Under the pieces are notes generated by a model. That model did no database searches and was not told the DNA's origin. It saw only the letters and a program-made list of their open reading frames with translations. A program made the position numbers and the translations under genes. From DAIQNV01 sp038748775 (GTDB lineage Bacteria > Planctomycetota > Phycisphaerae > Phycisphaerales > UBA1924): a DNA stretch of 64,000 nt. This document shows, piece after piece, positions 25,567 through 35,400 of this stretch (position 1 is its first letter; every line of letters starts with the position of its first letter). The DNA is taken from the NCBI GenBank assembly GCA_038748775.1, contig JBCDIT010000002.1, forward strand, positions 372,001-436,000, written 5' to 3'.

Positions 25567-26646
25567 CTACGACCTGGCCTTCAGCCCCTCGATCACACCG
25601 AGCAAGTACGTCGCCCCGAGCGAGCGGTCGTAGAGCCCATACCCAGGGTTGCCTTCTTCGCCCCAGATCATGCGGCCGTGGTCGGGGCGCATCGGGCCAC
25701 GAAAGCCGCCATCGATCAGCTCGCGGAGCACCGCTGGGAGATCAACCTGGCCGTAGCGGGTTGGGTGGGCGCTCTCGTGAAACGTCTTCTCGCTTGTGGT
25801 CTTCACGTTTCGGGCGTGGACGAAGGACACACGCTTCGCCAAATCTCTCGCGCCGGTCACAAGGTCGTTCTCCGGGTCGCACCCCAGCGAACCGGTGCAG
25901 TACGTCACCCCGTTCGCCGCGTCGTCGACGAGATCGCACACGCGGAGCATCGCGGCGGGGCTGGTGATGATCCGGGGCAGTCCCAGCACCGACCAGCAGG
26001 GGTCGTCGGGGTGGATACCGAGGCGTAACCCGAGCGACGATGCGACGGGTGTCACCCGTTCGAGGAACCGCCCCAGAGCCTCCCAAAGCCCCGACTCCCC
26101 GCGTTCGGTGTATCGGTCGCGGAGTTCGCTGAACCTCGAAAGGTCGAGGTGCTCCCACGCGCGGATGTTGCCGGCGCTGCCCGAGAGCAACTGCTGTTCG
26201 AACGCCGGGACTTCCGATTGCGCATACGCGAGCGTGGTCGATCCGTCGGCGAGTTCGAGCGCGAGGTCGGTCCTGATCCAGTCCGAGACGGGCATGAAAT
26301 TATAACAAACGGTTTTGATGCCCTGCGACGCGACCGCCTCGAGCGACTCGCACCACGCGTCGAAGTGCGCTTCGGCGACGTCGTCGCCCAGCTTGATCTC
26401 TTCGGACACCGGGATCGACTCGATCACTTCGAGCCGAAGCCCGGCCACCTCGACCGAGTCCTTCAACGCGGCGACCTGTTCTGCCGCCCACGCCTGGCCC
26501 GCCGGAACGTCCGACACCGAACTGACGATGCCCTCGACTCCGGGCACTTGGGCAACATGCGCGAGAGCGACGGGGTCGTGGGGTCCGAACCATCGCATGC
26601 ACATCGTGACGGGGTCGGCGATCGGGGGGGAGGGGTCGTGAGGCAT
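25567..26646 (-). CDS. uxuA: D-mannonate dehydratase
   Basis: 359 aa from ATG 26646 (a TTG 27 nt upstream is in frame). UxuA removes water from D-mannonate to give 2-keto-3-deoxy-D-gluconate in hexuronate catabolism, with a divalent metal in a TIM barrel. Family marks are MRWFGPHDPVAL, GLRLGIHPDDP, GVTYCTGSLGCDPENDL, FVHARNVK and MRPDHGRMIWGEE, with the metal-binding Cys/His/Asp residues of the family. It converges with the SDR above, and its 3' neighbourhood lacks a clear terminator. Confidence 0.95.
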   Translation of the reverse strand: MPHDPSPPIADPVTMCMRWFGPHDPVALAHVAQVPGVEGIVSSVSDVPAGQAWAAEQVAALKDSVEVAGLRLEVIESIPVSEEIKLGDDVAEAHFDAWCESLEAVASQGIKTVCYNFMPVSDWIRTDLALELADGSTTLAYAQSEVPAFEQQLLSGSAGNIRAWEHLDLSRFSELRDRYTERGESGLWEALGRFLERVTPVASSLGLRLGIHPDDPCWSVLGLPRIITSPAAMLRVCDLVDDAANGVTYCTGSLGCDPENDLVTGARDLAKRVSFVHARNVKTTSEKTFHESAHPTRYGQVDLPAVLRELIDGGFRGPMRPDHGRMIWGEEGNPGYGLYDRSLGATYLLGVIEGLKARS

Positions 26647-26739
26647 GTTGAAATGGTACGACGACAGATTCAACGAACCGTTCGATACAAGACATCGCGA
26701 TACGCCCGCATGGACCTCGGGTCCGTTGATCGTCCAAAT

Positions 26740-26769
26740 CTGATTCGGCGCCTCTCGGCGCCGAATCAG
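26740..26769 (-). terminator. Intrinsic terminator of the glycosidase-like gene
   Basis: A perfect 13-bp inverted repeat (CTGATTCGGCGCC / GGCGCCGAATCAG) with a TCTC loop, 25 nt after the minus-strand stop at 26794, followed there by ATTTGG. Confidence 0.75.
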
Positions 26770-26793
26770 TGAGTTGTCGTCTTGAAAGTCTGA

Positions 26794-28725
26794 TCACCGG
26801 AGCGCCGGCGGCACCGTCGTCAGCCAGGTCTCGGCCGCGTCGAACTCGGTCGGCGTGTTCTCGGTGGCCGCGGTGCCGAAGAAGACCGGGACGAAGCCCA
26901 TGTCGGCGACTTCATCGATGAAGGGGCGGGTGTCTTCGGGCGGGATGTTCGCGCCGCTCGGGAGACCCAGCTTGGTCTTGATGTGGCGCACTTCCATCTG
27001 GGCCCAGGTCTCGTGGCCCGGGAGCAGGAAGTCCATGATGGGCACGCCCTGGCTGAATCGGTAGAGCTGGCCAGTGGTCGAGCCCGGGCTCTTGGTCTGC
27101 TTCGCGTAGTTGGGCGCGAGGGTGTGCACGAAATCGCCGTGGAGCGATTCGGTGATGAACTTGATGCTCGGGTACGCGACACGGTTGTCGACGAGTGTCC
27201 AGTAGCTCTGCCACTGACCCGCCTTGGTGAAGGCGTCGAGGCCGACCTCGGTTGCCTCGACGTCGACGGCGCCGTTCAGTTCGTTGGCGCGGAACGCGAC
27301 GTGGGTCGGGTTGCTCGGGTCGAAGAGCTCGAGCACCGGGTCGTCCCACGTGTCGGCAACCTGCATCGAGCGGCCCCACCACAGACCCAGCGTGCCCCCG
27401 GTTTCTTGGGCGTACGTCGCGAGGGGCTTGATGCTGTCGTTGTACCCGGGCAGGACGGCTGAGAGGATGCTGCCCCATTCGCTGGTGAACTGGGGGGGGA
27501 AGTTGTTGTTGGTGTTGGTCAGATAGAGGCCTGTTGGCTGCCAGACCATCATGCGCTCCCAGCCGGTCGCGGCTACGAGATCCCACTCCGCACGCCAGGG
27601 GCCGAAACCGAAGTGATCTGGGCGACGGGTCGACTGGTAGGTAAACCCGTAGGGGTTCGACGTGCTGAGCTGCGAAGCCTGCGAGAGGCTTTCTGCATTG
27701 ACCTGCTCGGGCCGCCTCGTGTACTGGACCGGTCCGTAGTTGCCACGGAACCAGCGCCGGTAGGTCTGAAGCGTGTGCATCCACTCACCCTCGTGGGCGG
27801 TCTGGAAGTCGATCTGACGCACGCGGAGCGAAACAGTAAACGTGCGCGTCTCGCCGGGCTGGATGTTGGCGGCCGGGTCGTACGAGGTGGTATTGGGGTT
27901 GTCCGGATTCGGCAGTATGCTGATGAGGAAGCCACCGTTGCCGCCAAAGTCGGACTGATAGATGTAGACGTTCTGCTCGTACTCAAGAACCGGGTACTGC
28001 ACCGACACGCCGACCGCGAGGTTTGAGGTGTGGTTCTCGACGACGGTTGCCGGCGCGTAGAGCGACCCCGGGTACCCGAGCATCGGGCCCGACCAGTTGT
28101 TCGAGCTGTTGTACCCGGGGGTGGACAGCTTGCCTCCGAACTTCATATCGCGGTAGAGCTTGCTGCCGGTGCGGTCGAGCACCGGTATTCGCACGCTTGA
28201 GGGGTGCATCGCGACCGAAGACGTGTTGGTGTAGGTCAGCGTGAGGTCTACGCCGTCGCTGAGCCAGGCCGCGTCGATAGTCGGCGCGAGCGGGGGCACG
28301 CCGGCCGGCGCCCAAAGCGACGCGTCGACGAGCGGACGATCACGGAAGACCTTGTCGCCGGCATCAAAGACGTCTCCGAGCGACGTGATCGGCCCGTTGG
28401 TCGGGGCGATGCCCATGCTGTCGACCAGCGACACACCCGGGGCCGCCGGAATCGCCGATTGGGTTTGCCCCCACGCATAGACGACCGTGAGCAGATCATC
28501 GATGTCGATGGTGTAGTTCCAGTCGGTGTCGCCCTGGGCCCGGGTCACCTGCCCGGAAGTGTTGTAGTTGTTGAGGATGATCGAGTAATCCGTGAGGTCG
28601 ACGACGCCGTCGAGGTTGATGTCGCCCGGAAGCGGATCATCCGGGGTGGTGGTGGCGAACGCGCAGGGAGCGAAAGCTGTTCCGAGCGTAAGCGCGGCGA
28701 TCCCGGCCGCGGCACGAGTCTTCAT
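26794..28725 (-). CDS. Secreted protein with N-terminal dockerin-like module, putative glycosidase
   Basis: 643 aa from ATG 28725, with AAGGAG 8 nt upstream. A signal peptide (AAAGIAALTLGTAFAPCAFA) is followed at once by a dockerin-like pair, GDINLDGVVDLTDYSIIL and DWNYTIDIDDLLTVV, which is unusual because other proteins here carry it at the C-terminus. The rest has an N-terminal beta domain (about 130-320) and an apparent TIM-barrel part (GWERMMVWQPTGLYL, GGTLGLWWGRSMQV, PSIKFITESLHGDFVH). Glu in ITESLHGD and the aromatic-rich surroundings suggest a carbohydrate-active enzyme, but I cannot name a GH family. Promoter probably in 28726-29062. Confidence 0.75.
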   Translation of the reverse strand: MKTRAAAGIAALTLGTAFAPCAFATTTPDDPLPGDINLDGVVDLTDYSIILNNYNTSGQVTRAQGDTDWNYTIDIDDLLTVVYAWGQTQSAIPAAPGVSLVDSMGIAPTNGPITSLGDVFDAGDKVFRDRPLVDASLWAPAGVPPLAPTIDAAWLSDGVDLTLTYTNTSSVAMHPSSVRIPVLDRTGSKLYRDMKFGGKLSTPGYNSSNNWSGPMLGYPGSLYAPATVVENHTSNLAVGVSVQYPVLEYEQNVYIYQSDFGGNGGFLISILPNPDNPNTTSYDPAANIQPGETRTFTVSLRVRQIDFQTAHEGEWMHTLQTYRRWFRGNYGPVQYTRRPEQVNAESLSQASQLSTSNPYGFTYQSTRRPDHFGFGPWRAEWDLVAATGWERMMVWQPTGLYLTNTNNNFPPQFTSEWGSILSAVLPGYNDSIKPLATYAQETGGTLGLWWGRSMQVADTWDDPVLELFDPSNPTHVAFRANELNGAVDVEATEVGLDAFTKAGQWQSYWTLVDNRVAYPSIKFITESLHGDFVHTLAPNYAKQTKSPGSTTGQLYRFSQGVPIMDFLLPGHETWAQMEVRHIKTKLGLPSGANIPPEDTRPFIDEVADMGFVPVFFGTAATENTPTEFDAAETWLTTVPPALR

Positions 28726-29062
28726 GACGCTTCTCCTTGAGGTGTGGTGGTGTGAGCACGTGCAGTGCGTTGATGCCAAAATAGACAAAGCGATACATAA
28801 CTCCAACAACATGTCGCTCGATTCATATCGCCTTCATTTGGCATGCTGTGTCGTAAGACTCGTTCTTGAGTCGTTCGTTCTTGATGCTCATCAGTCCTGT
28901 GGGCCGCCGCGAAGATGCTCGCCGTGAGTTATCACTGGGCCGGAAGGCGCATCGCTCTGGTCTGGCGCGTTGGTCTTGGTGTCGGAACGCGGTAACGCTG
29001 GTCGCGGTAACGGAGACCGGCTTGGTCTGGTGCTCTTGGGTTCCCTGATTGTGGAGGCTGCT

Positions 29063-29639
29063 GTGATTGCTCACAAACGTGTGGAAAGCGTCGTCGGTGA
29101 GGCCGAAGCTTTGTTCGAAGCACGAGGCTCGGATAGGTACGCCGATGTCGTGAGGCAGCTTCAGCACGCGGTTCAGACGGCCGCGCACGCACGAATGAGG
29201 GGGGGGAGACGACGCGATGGTTGTCGCCTGCCTGCTTCATGCTATCGGGCATCTGTTGCACGACGATGCGCGCAAGGCGTATCAGGATGGTGTCGACGAC
29301 ACCCACGAAGACCTTGGTGGCGCGTGGCTCCGCGATCGGTTCCCCGCCGTGATCGTCGAGCCCGTCGCGATGCACGCCGCGAGCAAGCGGTACCTCTGCG
29401 CCACCGAGCCCAGATATTGGGCGGCGCTGTCGGACGGATCGCAGCGCACCCTCAAGGCGCAAGGCGGACCGATGCCCGCCGACGAATGCGCCGCGGTCGA
29501 GTCGCGCCCGCACTTCGAGCGTGCGGTCGAACTCCGCCGGTGCGACGACCTCGGGAAAGACCCCGAAGACCATCGCGAGTCGATCGATGACTACCGCGAG
29601 ACGCTCACCCGAGTGCTCGAGGCGTTCGTTAAAGCCTGA
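29063..29639 (+). pseudogene. PhnZ-like HD-domain oxygenase, frame-disrupted
   Basis: Two overlapping frames together make one PhnZ-family protein. The first part (GTG 29063 with GGAGG 5 nt upstream, giving LFEARGSDRYADVVRQLQHA) is in one frame, and the rest (VVACLLHAIGHLLHDD, then HEDLGGAWL, AASKRYLCATEPRYWAAL, LKAQGGPM) is in another. The switch falls in a run of eight G at about 29199-29206; seven G would give one continuous protein of about 190 residues. The HD motif also reads His-Ala (LLHAIGH) where the family has His-Asp, a one-base change. The two defects together suggest a decaying gene. A sequencing error could explain only the first. PhnZ relatives oxidatively cleave hydroxyphosphonates with a mixed-valence di-iron site. 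Confidence 0.75.
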
Positions 29640-29686
29640 TCGACTCGTTGGCGAGGCGCGTCGGCGACGGAGTCGTAGACTGCGTG

Positions 29687-30199
29687 ATGAACAAGCTCCC
29701 CTACATGATCCTGATCTTCGCGGCTGGGGTCTGCTGGCCCCTCCAGGCGGCGGTGAACGCCGAACTGAAGAACCGTTCGGGCCAACCGCTCGCGGCGGTC
29801 ATGGTGAACGGCGGCGGGGCCGCGATTCTGGCGGGCATCGGGCTTGTGGTTCTGGGTTTGTGGTGGGGCAAACTTCACGTTCCGACGCTGGCGTCGATGC
29901 AGGCGGTCCCTTGGTGGGCCTACCTGGGCGGCGTGATCTCGGTCCTCGTGATCGTGGCGCAGTCAACGTCTGCCGTGCCGCTCGGGGCGGCGCTGCTGAT
30001 CACGCTGTTCGTTGCTGGGCAAGGGTTGTCCAGTCTGGTGTTCGACCAGTTCGGCTTGCTTGGGTTCGTTCCAAGGTCGGCAACGCCGATGCGCGTCATG
30101 GGCGTTGGGTTGTTAATGGCTGGAGCGGTCGCGCTCGCGATCGATGGGCAACGAGGCGACAAGGCCCCGGCGCCCGCGTCATCGCTAGATGATCGCTGA
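29687..30199 (+). CDS. DMT-superfamily transporter of the YdcZ (DUF606) type
   Basis: 170 aa from ATG 29687, with five membrane segments. The opening PYMILIFAAGVCWPLQAAVNAEL and the later STSAVPLGAALLITLFVAGQGLSSLVFDQFGLLG are the DUF606 pattern. This is a half-size drug/metabolite-type transporter of unknown substrate. It converges with the next gene, the stop codons being 5 bp apart. Confidence 0.85.
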   Translation: MNKLPYMILIFAAGVCWPLQAAVNAELKNRSGQPLAAVMVNGGGAAILAGIGLVVLGLWWGKLHVPTLASMQAVPWWAYLGGVISVLVIVAQSTSAVPLGAALLITLFVAGQGLSSLVFDQFGLLGFVPRSATPMRVMGVGLLMAGAVALAIDGQRGDKAPAPASSLDDR

Positions 30200-30204
30200 G
30201 GCGG

Positions 30205-31512
30205 TCAGCGCACGCGGAGCGGGAGCGTGCTGGCCGAGGCGCCGCCGTTCCCGTCGAGAGCGTAGATCATCACCAGGTACTCGCCGGCCTTCGACGGCGC
30301 TTCGATCTGAACCGCGTTGGATTCACGAGAATCGAACGGGCCGGACACGGCCTTCGCCCGGTTGGGCTTCGAGTCGAGCACCCAGCCGGCGTAGGTCACT
30401 CGGTCCCCGTCGGCGTCGGTCGCGTCGAGGGTCACCCCGAAGCGTTCGCCCGCGGAGACGGTCAGTGCTGGTGTGCCTGCCTCGTATTTCAGGGAGGTGA
30501 GCACCGGCGCCCGGTTCCCGCCGATCGGCCGACCGGAGAATCGTTCGATCATCGCTTCTGCCTGAGGTGTAACGAGCATGTCCTCCGGGCCGGACGCGGT
30601 GCGTCCGTCGGGGTGCTCGTCGAGCAGCATGCTGAAGTAGGTGGGGCGGTTGACGCCGAAGTGGCCCCACACGAAGATCGTTGAACCGAGGCACAATTCA
30701 GATGCATCGATCGCGTCGTAGCACGAATGAACATCGGAGACCTTGCGATCGACCGGCTCGTCGAAGGCCTCGCCCCACTCTGTCTTCTTGAAGTTCCAGG
30801 GGCCCTTGCCGTTGAACTCGGAGACGTAGAACGGCTTGCGCCAGTGTGTCTCGGTGTTGCGGATCGCGCCGCGGACGGCGCCGACGCTGTAGCTCTGGAT
30901 GCCCAGAACATCGAGATCCGGCGCGTACTTCTTGACCGCTTCGATCGCCTCGGGCTTCGCGTTGATCATTGTCAGGCTGGTGACATGGTGCGGGAAGCGT
31001 TCATGAACAGCCTTGGACATCTCGTTGACGGTGCGCAGGTAAGGCTCGTCGAGGTGTACCTCATTGCCAAGACCCCACATCAGCAGCGCCGGATGATCGC
31101 CGATTCCTTCGACCTTGTCGATGAACTTCGCGACCATGATCTCGCGACGTTTGTCGTAGTCGAAGCGATAGGTGCCGCCGCGCCGGTCTTTGTTCTCGCC
31201 GTGGTGAGGCATCCACTCGCTGACGACCATCTTCATCCCGAGTTCGTGCACCCGGTCGAGTGTCTTGGTCATCTCGCCGGGTGACGGGATGGTGTACCCG
31301 CGGACCGTGTTGACCCCGCCCTCGCTGAGCCGCTCGAGGTCGCGGACGCCGCAAACGCCTTTGATCTGGAAGGTCTCGAAGCGCTCGAAGCGGGCGGCTT
31401 GTTCCGGGCTCAGAGTGTCCGGCACGCGGAACTGACCGAAGGCGGATCCTGAAAGGGCGACGCAGAGCGTGCCGAGCCAGCGGGCGAAAGTCAGGGTCAT
31501 CCGGGCCGCCAT
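30205..31512 (-). CDS. Secreted clan GH-A glycosidase-like protein
   Basis: 435 aa from ATG 31512 (a second ATG at 31500 is possible). It has a signal peptide (FARWLGTLCVALSGSAFG), then a TIM barrel resembling GH2/GH5-type catalytic domains: GGVNTVRGYTIPSPGEM, PALLMWGLGNEVHL with the likely acid/base Glu, PFYVSEFNGKGPWNF with the likely nucleophile Glu, and STIFVWGHFGVNRPTY. The last 110 residues are a beta-sandwich of cadherin/FN3 type (VTLDATDADGDRVTYAGWVLD). A beta-glycan substrate is likely; the family number is not certain. Confidence 0.8.
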   Translation of the reverse strand: MAARMTLTFARWLGTLCVALSGSAFGQFRVPDTLSPEQAARFERFETFQIKGVCGVRDLERLSEGGVNTVRGYTIPSPGEMTKTLDRVHELGMKMVVSEWMPHHGENKDRRGGTYRFDYDKRREIMVAKFIDKVEGIGDHPALLMWGLGNEVHLDEPYLRTVNEMSKAVHERFPHHVTSLTMINAKPEAIEAVKKYAPDLDVLGIQSYSVGAVRGAIRNTETHWRKPFYVSEFNGKGPWNFKKTEWGEAFDEPVDRKVSDVHSCYDAIDASELCLGSTIFVWGHFGVNRPTYFSMLLDEHPDGRTASGPEDMLVTPQAEAMIERFSGRPIGGNRAPVLTSLKYEAGTPALTVSAGERFGVTLDATDADGDRVTYAGWVLDSKPNRAKAVSGPFDSRESNAVQIEAPSKAGEYLVMIYALDGNGGASASTLPLRVR

Positions 31513-31627
31513 CCTTTTCTATACACGGATCGGCCGATCGCAGATACGTACGGCCTGCCTGCCCGTGTTTGTCTGTTGTTTGTATATTCTGCAGAAAACG
31601 TCCATGTTTTGCAGTCGTTTATCCTGT

Positions 31628-31671
31628 CCACAGTTGTGGGCGAGCTCTAGTATAGTTAAGCTCTTTACTAG
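31628..31671. promoter_or_regulatory. Two inverted repeats upstream of the PEP-CTERM-like gene
   Basis: CCACAGTTGTGG (31628-31639, a 12-nt palindrome-like site) and CTAGTA ... TACTAG (31647-31671, 13-nt spacing) lie in the AT-rich gap between divergent genes. A TATAGT box at 31651-31656 could be a -10 element. These are candidate operators without further support. Confidence 0.35.
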
Positions 31672-31736
31672 ACCGGCGCGGCTTTGTTCGCCGTAGTCCG
31701 AAAAGATGACGAGCAGAGAGACCAGGAGAGATCACG

Positions 31737-32408
31737 ATGGCCCGCTTCGCCCTGACGTCCGCGTGCGTTGTCACACTCGCCGGCACCGCTGTAAACGCTG
31801 CCATGTTCAGCACCTACAACCCGGGTGACCTCGGGGCCACGCTGATCGACGAGGCGGCGCTTGGCGGAGCTGACCTCAACCTCAACGCCGGCAACGAGAT
31901 CTTCGCCGGCTTCGAGGTGACCAACCTCTTCAACGCCGGCGACGAGGTCTCGATCACCGGGATCGCTCTCCCGCTGTGGTCGAACAACATGAACGCCAAC
32001 AACAACACCGAGAACGGAACGTTCACCTTTACCTTCTACGGCCTCGGCGGCGGACCGAACGCCGACAAGTACGACGGCGAAGCCAACGAGACCCTCTTGG
32101 GTTCGGCGACCGTCGAGTTCGACAGTGAGGGCGACGGCGTCTTCATCTTCGGCGCCGAGTTCGATTCTTCGATCGACTTCACCGCCGATTCCAGCGGTTT
32201 CGTCTTCAGAATCGAGAGCACCGAGTCGATCCGCCTGAAGCGTGGCCCGAACTCGACGGGGCAACAGATCCGCATCGATAACGGCAACTACGCCGGTGGC
32301 GGCGGGCAGTTCGGCAGCTTCACCGTCGCGGGCTCGGTCGTTCCGGCCCCGATGACCGCTGGAGTTCTCTCGCTCGCGATGGCCGGGATGGCCCGTCGCC
32401 GGCGCTAA
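31737..32408 (+). CDS. Secreted PEP-CTERM-like protein
   Basis: 223 aa from ATG 31737, with AGGAGA 8 nt upstream. Signal peptide at about 1-21, then an acidic, Asn-rich beta-strand domain (TFTFTFYGLGGGPNADKYDG). The C-terminus VVPAPMTAGVLSLAMAGMARRRR has the sorting-signal layout of Pro-containing motif, hydrophobic helix and basic end. It is a variant of the PEP-CTERM tail handled by exosortase in other bacteria. The function of the body is unknown. It is 30 nt upstream of the sulfatase gene and likely co-transcribed. Confidence 0.8.
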   Translation: MARFALTSACVVTLAGTAVNAAMFSTYNPGDLGATLIDEAALGGADLNLNAGNEIFAGFEVTNLFNAGDEVSITGIALPLWSNNMNANNNTENGTFTFTFYGLGGGPNADKYDGEANETLLGSATVEFDSEGDGVFIFGAEFDSSIDFTADSSGFVFRIESTESIRLKRGPNSTGQQIRIDNGNYAGGGGQFGSFTVAGSVVPAPMTAGVLSLAMAGMARRRR

Positions 32409-32438
32409 CTTCCGGCCCCCGCCGGACTAGGAACCGAC

Positions 32439-35400
32439 ATGCACCGACGCAAGATGACTTGTGGGGCGGCGAGCGCACTGGCGCTCGCCGCCGGTTCTGC
32501 CTGCGCGCTCGCACAGCCCAACATCGTCTTCATCATCTCCGACGACGCCGGCTGGGCCGACTTCGGGTTCAATGACCAGGGCAACGGGGAGATCCCCACC
32601 CCGGCGCTCGATTCGATCGCGAACGATGGGCGTTGGTTCCGGGCCGCGTACACGGCGCCGGTGTGCAGCCCGAGCCGTGCTCGCACGTTCCTGGGTGTGC
32701 ACAACCAGCGGACGGGGTACGACAACAACGCGCCCGATTCACAGGACGCCTCCGACAGCGTGGTTCAGGGCCTCCGGCTCGACGACACCACGATGTTCGA
32801 GCGGATGAGCGACCGGGGCTATCACGTCGGTTACTTCGGCAAGTGGCACCTGGGCACCGAGCGCGACGTGGTGAACGGGAACACGCTGATCACCCCGGGC
32901 AACCTCCCGCCCCGGCACGGCATCGACTACTTCTGGGGTATCACCAGCGGTTCACGCAGCTACTTCATCGGGAACGCGAGCGGGTACACCAAACTGCTCC
33001 GCGAGATGTCCCTCCCGAACCCGGCGCAGCCGGTGATCGACGCCGACATCGAGGGGAACTACGCCAACGGCGCGTACATGACCGACATCACCGCCGATGA
33101 GGTCGCCGACTACGTCACCGATCGGTCGACCCAGTCCGGCCCCTTCTTCGCGATCGCTTCGTTTACCGCTCCGCACGGCCCGCTCGAGGCCAAAGCCGCC
33201 GACCTCACCCGCGTCGACAACCTCGGGCTGGGGTACACCGGGAACCGTCGGACCTACGCGGCGATGATGTTGTCGTTCGACGACGGTGTCCAGACCATCC
33301 TCGATCGTCTCGACGACCCCAACAACGATGGGGACACCTCCGACAGCATCCGGGCCAACACGCTCGTGTGCTTCATGAACGATAACGGCGGCGAAACGGC
33401 CAACTCGGCGCGGAACTTCCCGCTTCGCGGCAAGAAGTCCGACACGTTCGACGGCGGGATCCGCGTGATGATGGCGATGTCCGGGCCGGGCATCCCCGCG
33501 ACCGGCGCTTCGTTCGACTTCCCGGTCGATTCGGTCGATCTGACGCCGACGTTCCTGGCCGCGACGGGCACTCCCATCGCGCCCGACGACTTCACCGACG
33601 GCGTGAACCTGCTTCCGTACCTCGACGGAACCCTGACCGGGGCGCCGCGCGAGAACATGTTTGTCCGGGGCAACAACCCGATTGTTGCCGGCGCCCGCGA
33701 CGGCGACTTCAAGCTGACCATCGAGAACATCGGTGGCCCGTTCCTTTACGACATCGTCGCGAACCCGGGCGAGAACAACGTCCGCAACGCAGACTTCCCC
33801 GAAGTCGTCGAGAGCATGACCGACATCATGAACTCGTTCGAGGCGGAGTACATGAAGCCCCGCTGGGGCCCGTCCGATGTCAACAGCTTCGATGGCTTCG
33901 TGTATCGGGGCGGTGCTGTGGGCTCCGGCGCGTGGAGCGGCGCAAACGCTTGGGCGTCGGAGTCCGGCTCGCCCGCAACCGCGACGCTTTTCGCACGCGA
34001 CGGGTACGCGAACCTGAGCCTGCGTTTCCCCGCCGCGGCGTCGGGGTACACAGCCACCAATGATCTGAGCCGACCGAACGGGCTCACCTTCATCGCGAAC
34101 TCGATCGTCTTCGACGGCGACTACACCGGCGTCGCGGACGCTGGCGTCGTCGTCGATGGTGCACCAGTCATGCTCGCCGATTCGCTCGATGGAGACGCCC
34201 CGACAATCGAAGCATCGACGACCTCAAGCGGTGGGGCGTACCCGTCCGAGCTCGACATCGAAATCCGCCTTTGGGACGACGTGCTGCTCTCCGGGACCGG
34301 CGATCAGACGCTCGTGCTTTCCGGATCCATGATCGAAGAGCGTGACGCCCGTTCGGCGACGAAAGTTTCGATCGGCGAACTCGAGATCTCGGGTTCGGTC
34401 GACCTCAACGGGGCGTTCATGCTCAGCGACGGGGCGACGAGTGTTGTTGGCTCGGGCACCGTCTCCGCCGAGCCGTTCCTCGTGGCGGACGGTGCGACGC
34501 TCACCATCGGTGACAACGCCGATCCCGACGTCCCCGACTACCTCGGGAACCGCAGCGCGTTTGCCGCGGCGACGCCGACGGTCGGCGGGCCCTCGGTCGC
34601 GCTGCTGTTCGAGGGCGCCGAGGTCGTTGGCTCGATCGAGATCGACGGCCAGCCGCTCGCGCAGGGCGCCTACGGCGCCGCGACGCACCCCGACATCTTC
34701 TCCGGGCCGGGAAGCCTCATTATCCGCGGCCCGCTCGATTGCTCGGGCGATCTCGACGACAACGGATTCGCGGAGATCTTTGACACGTTGCTCTACCTCC
34801 GTCGATACGACGCGGAGGACGGGTGCGGCGTCGGCGCCGTCCCCCTCGTCAGCGGGATCACGGTGAACTGCGACGCGAATCTTGATGCGCCGGGGGATTC
34901 GACGTGGGAGGTCACAGCGCCGGGGACCGACCTCGGGCGAGCGTGGACGTTCGGCGTGGCGTCCACTCCGGTCGCTACGGTCTCCGCACCCGTCTCGATC
35001 CCGGTGGCCTATGCCTTCCCCGGAGCGGCGGCTTCGGGACCCGACTACGAAGACCCGTCGCGATCGCCTTCCACGATCGAACTCTGGATCAACGCCGACG
35101 ACTTCGCAGGCGATCAGATCATCTGGGAGGCCGGGGGTGGCGCACGTGGCGGCGCCATCTGGCTCTCTGGGAATGAACTTCGTCTCGACGTGCAGAACGG
35201 GATTGCTTCGCCCGTCCGCGCAAGCACGACTCTGACCGCCGGCTGGCATCAGGTCGTCGCGGTGATCGATATCAACAACGCCGTGTCGCGGCTGTACGTT
35301 GATGGAGCGCTCCGAGATACCGCGAGCATCGGCACGGATCGCTGGGCGGGCGGCAACCCGGCGGGCCTCGGACAAGTGACGAGTTCCGCAGTCGGTAACA

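Noticed and set aside
29190..29215. Programmed ribosomal frameshift in the PhnZ-like gene
   Set aside because: A G8 run is a poor programmed slippery site in this setting and the HD aspartate is also lost, so decay or a sequencing error is simpler.
31610..31640. Replication origin suggested by a TTATCC...CCACAG sequence
   Set aside because: Only one degenerate DnaA-like site and no dnaA, dnaN or AT-rich unwinding region nearby.
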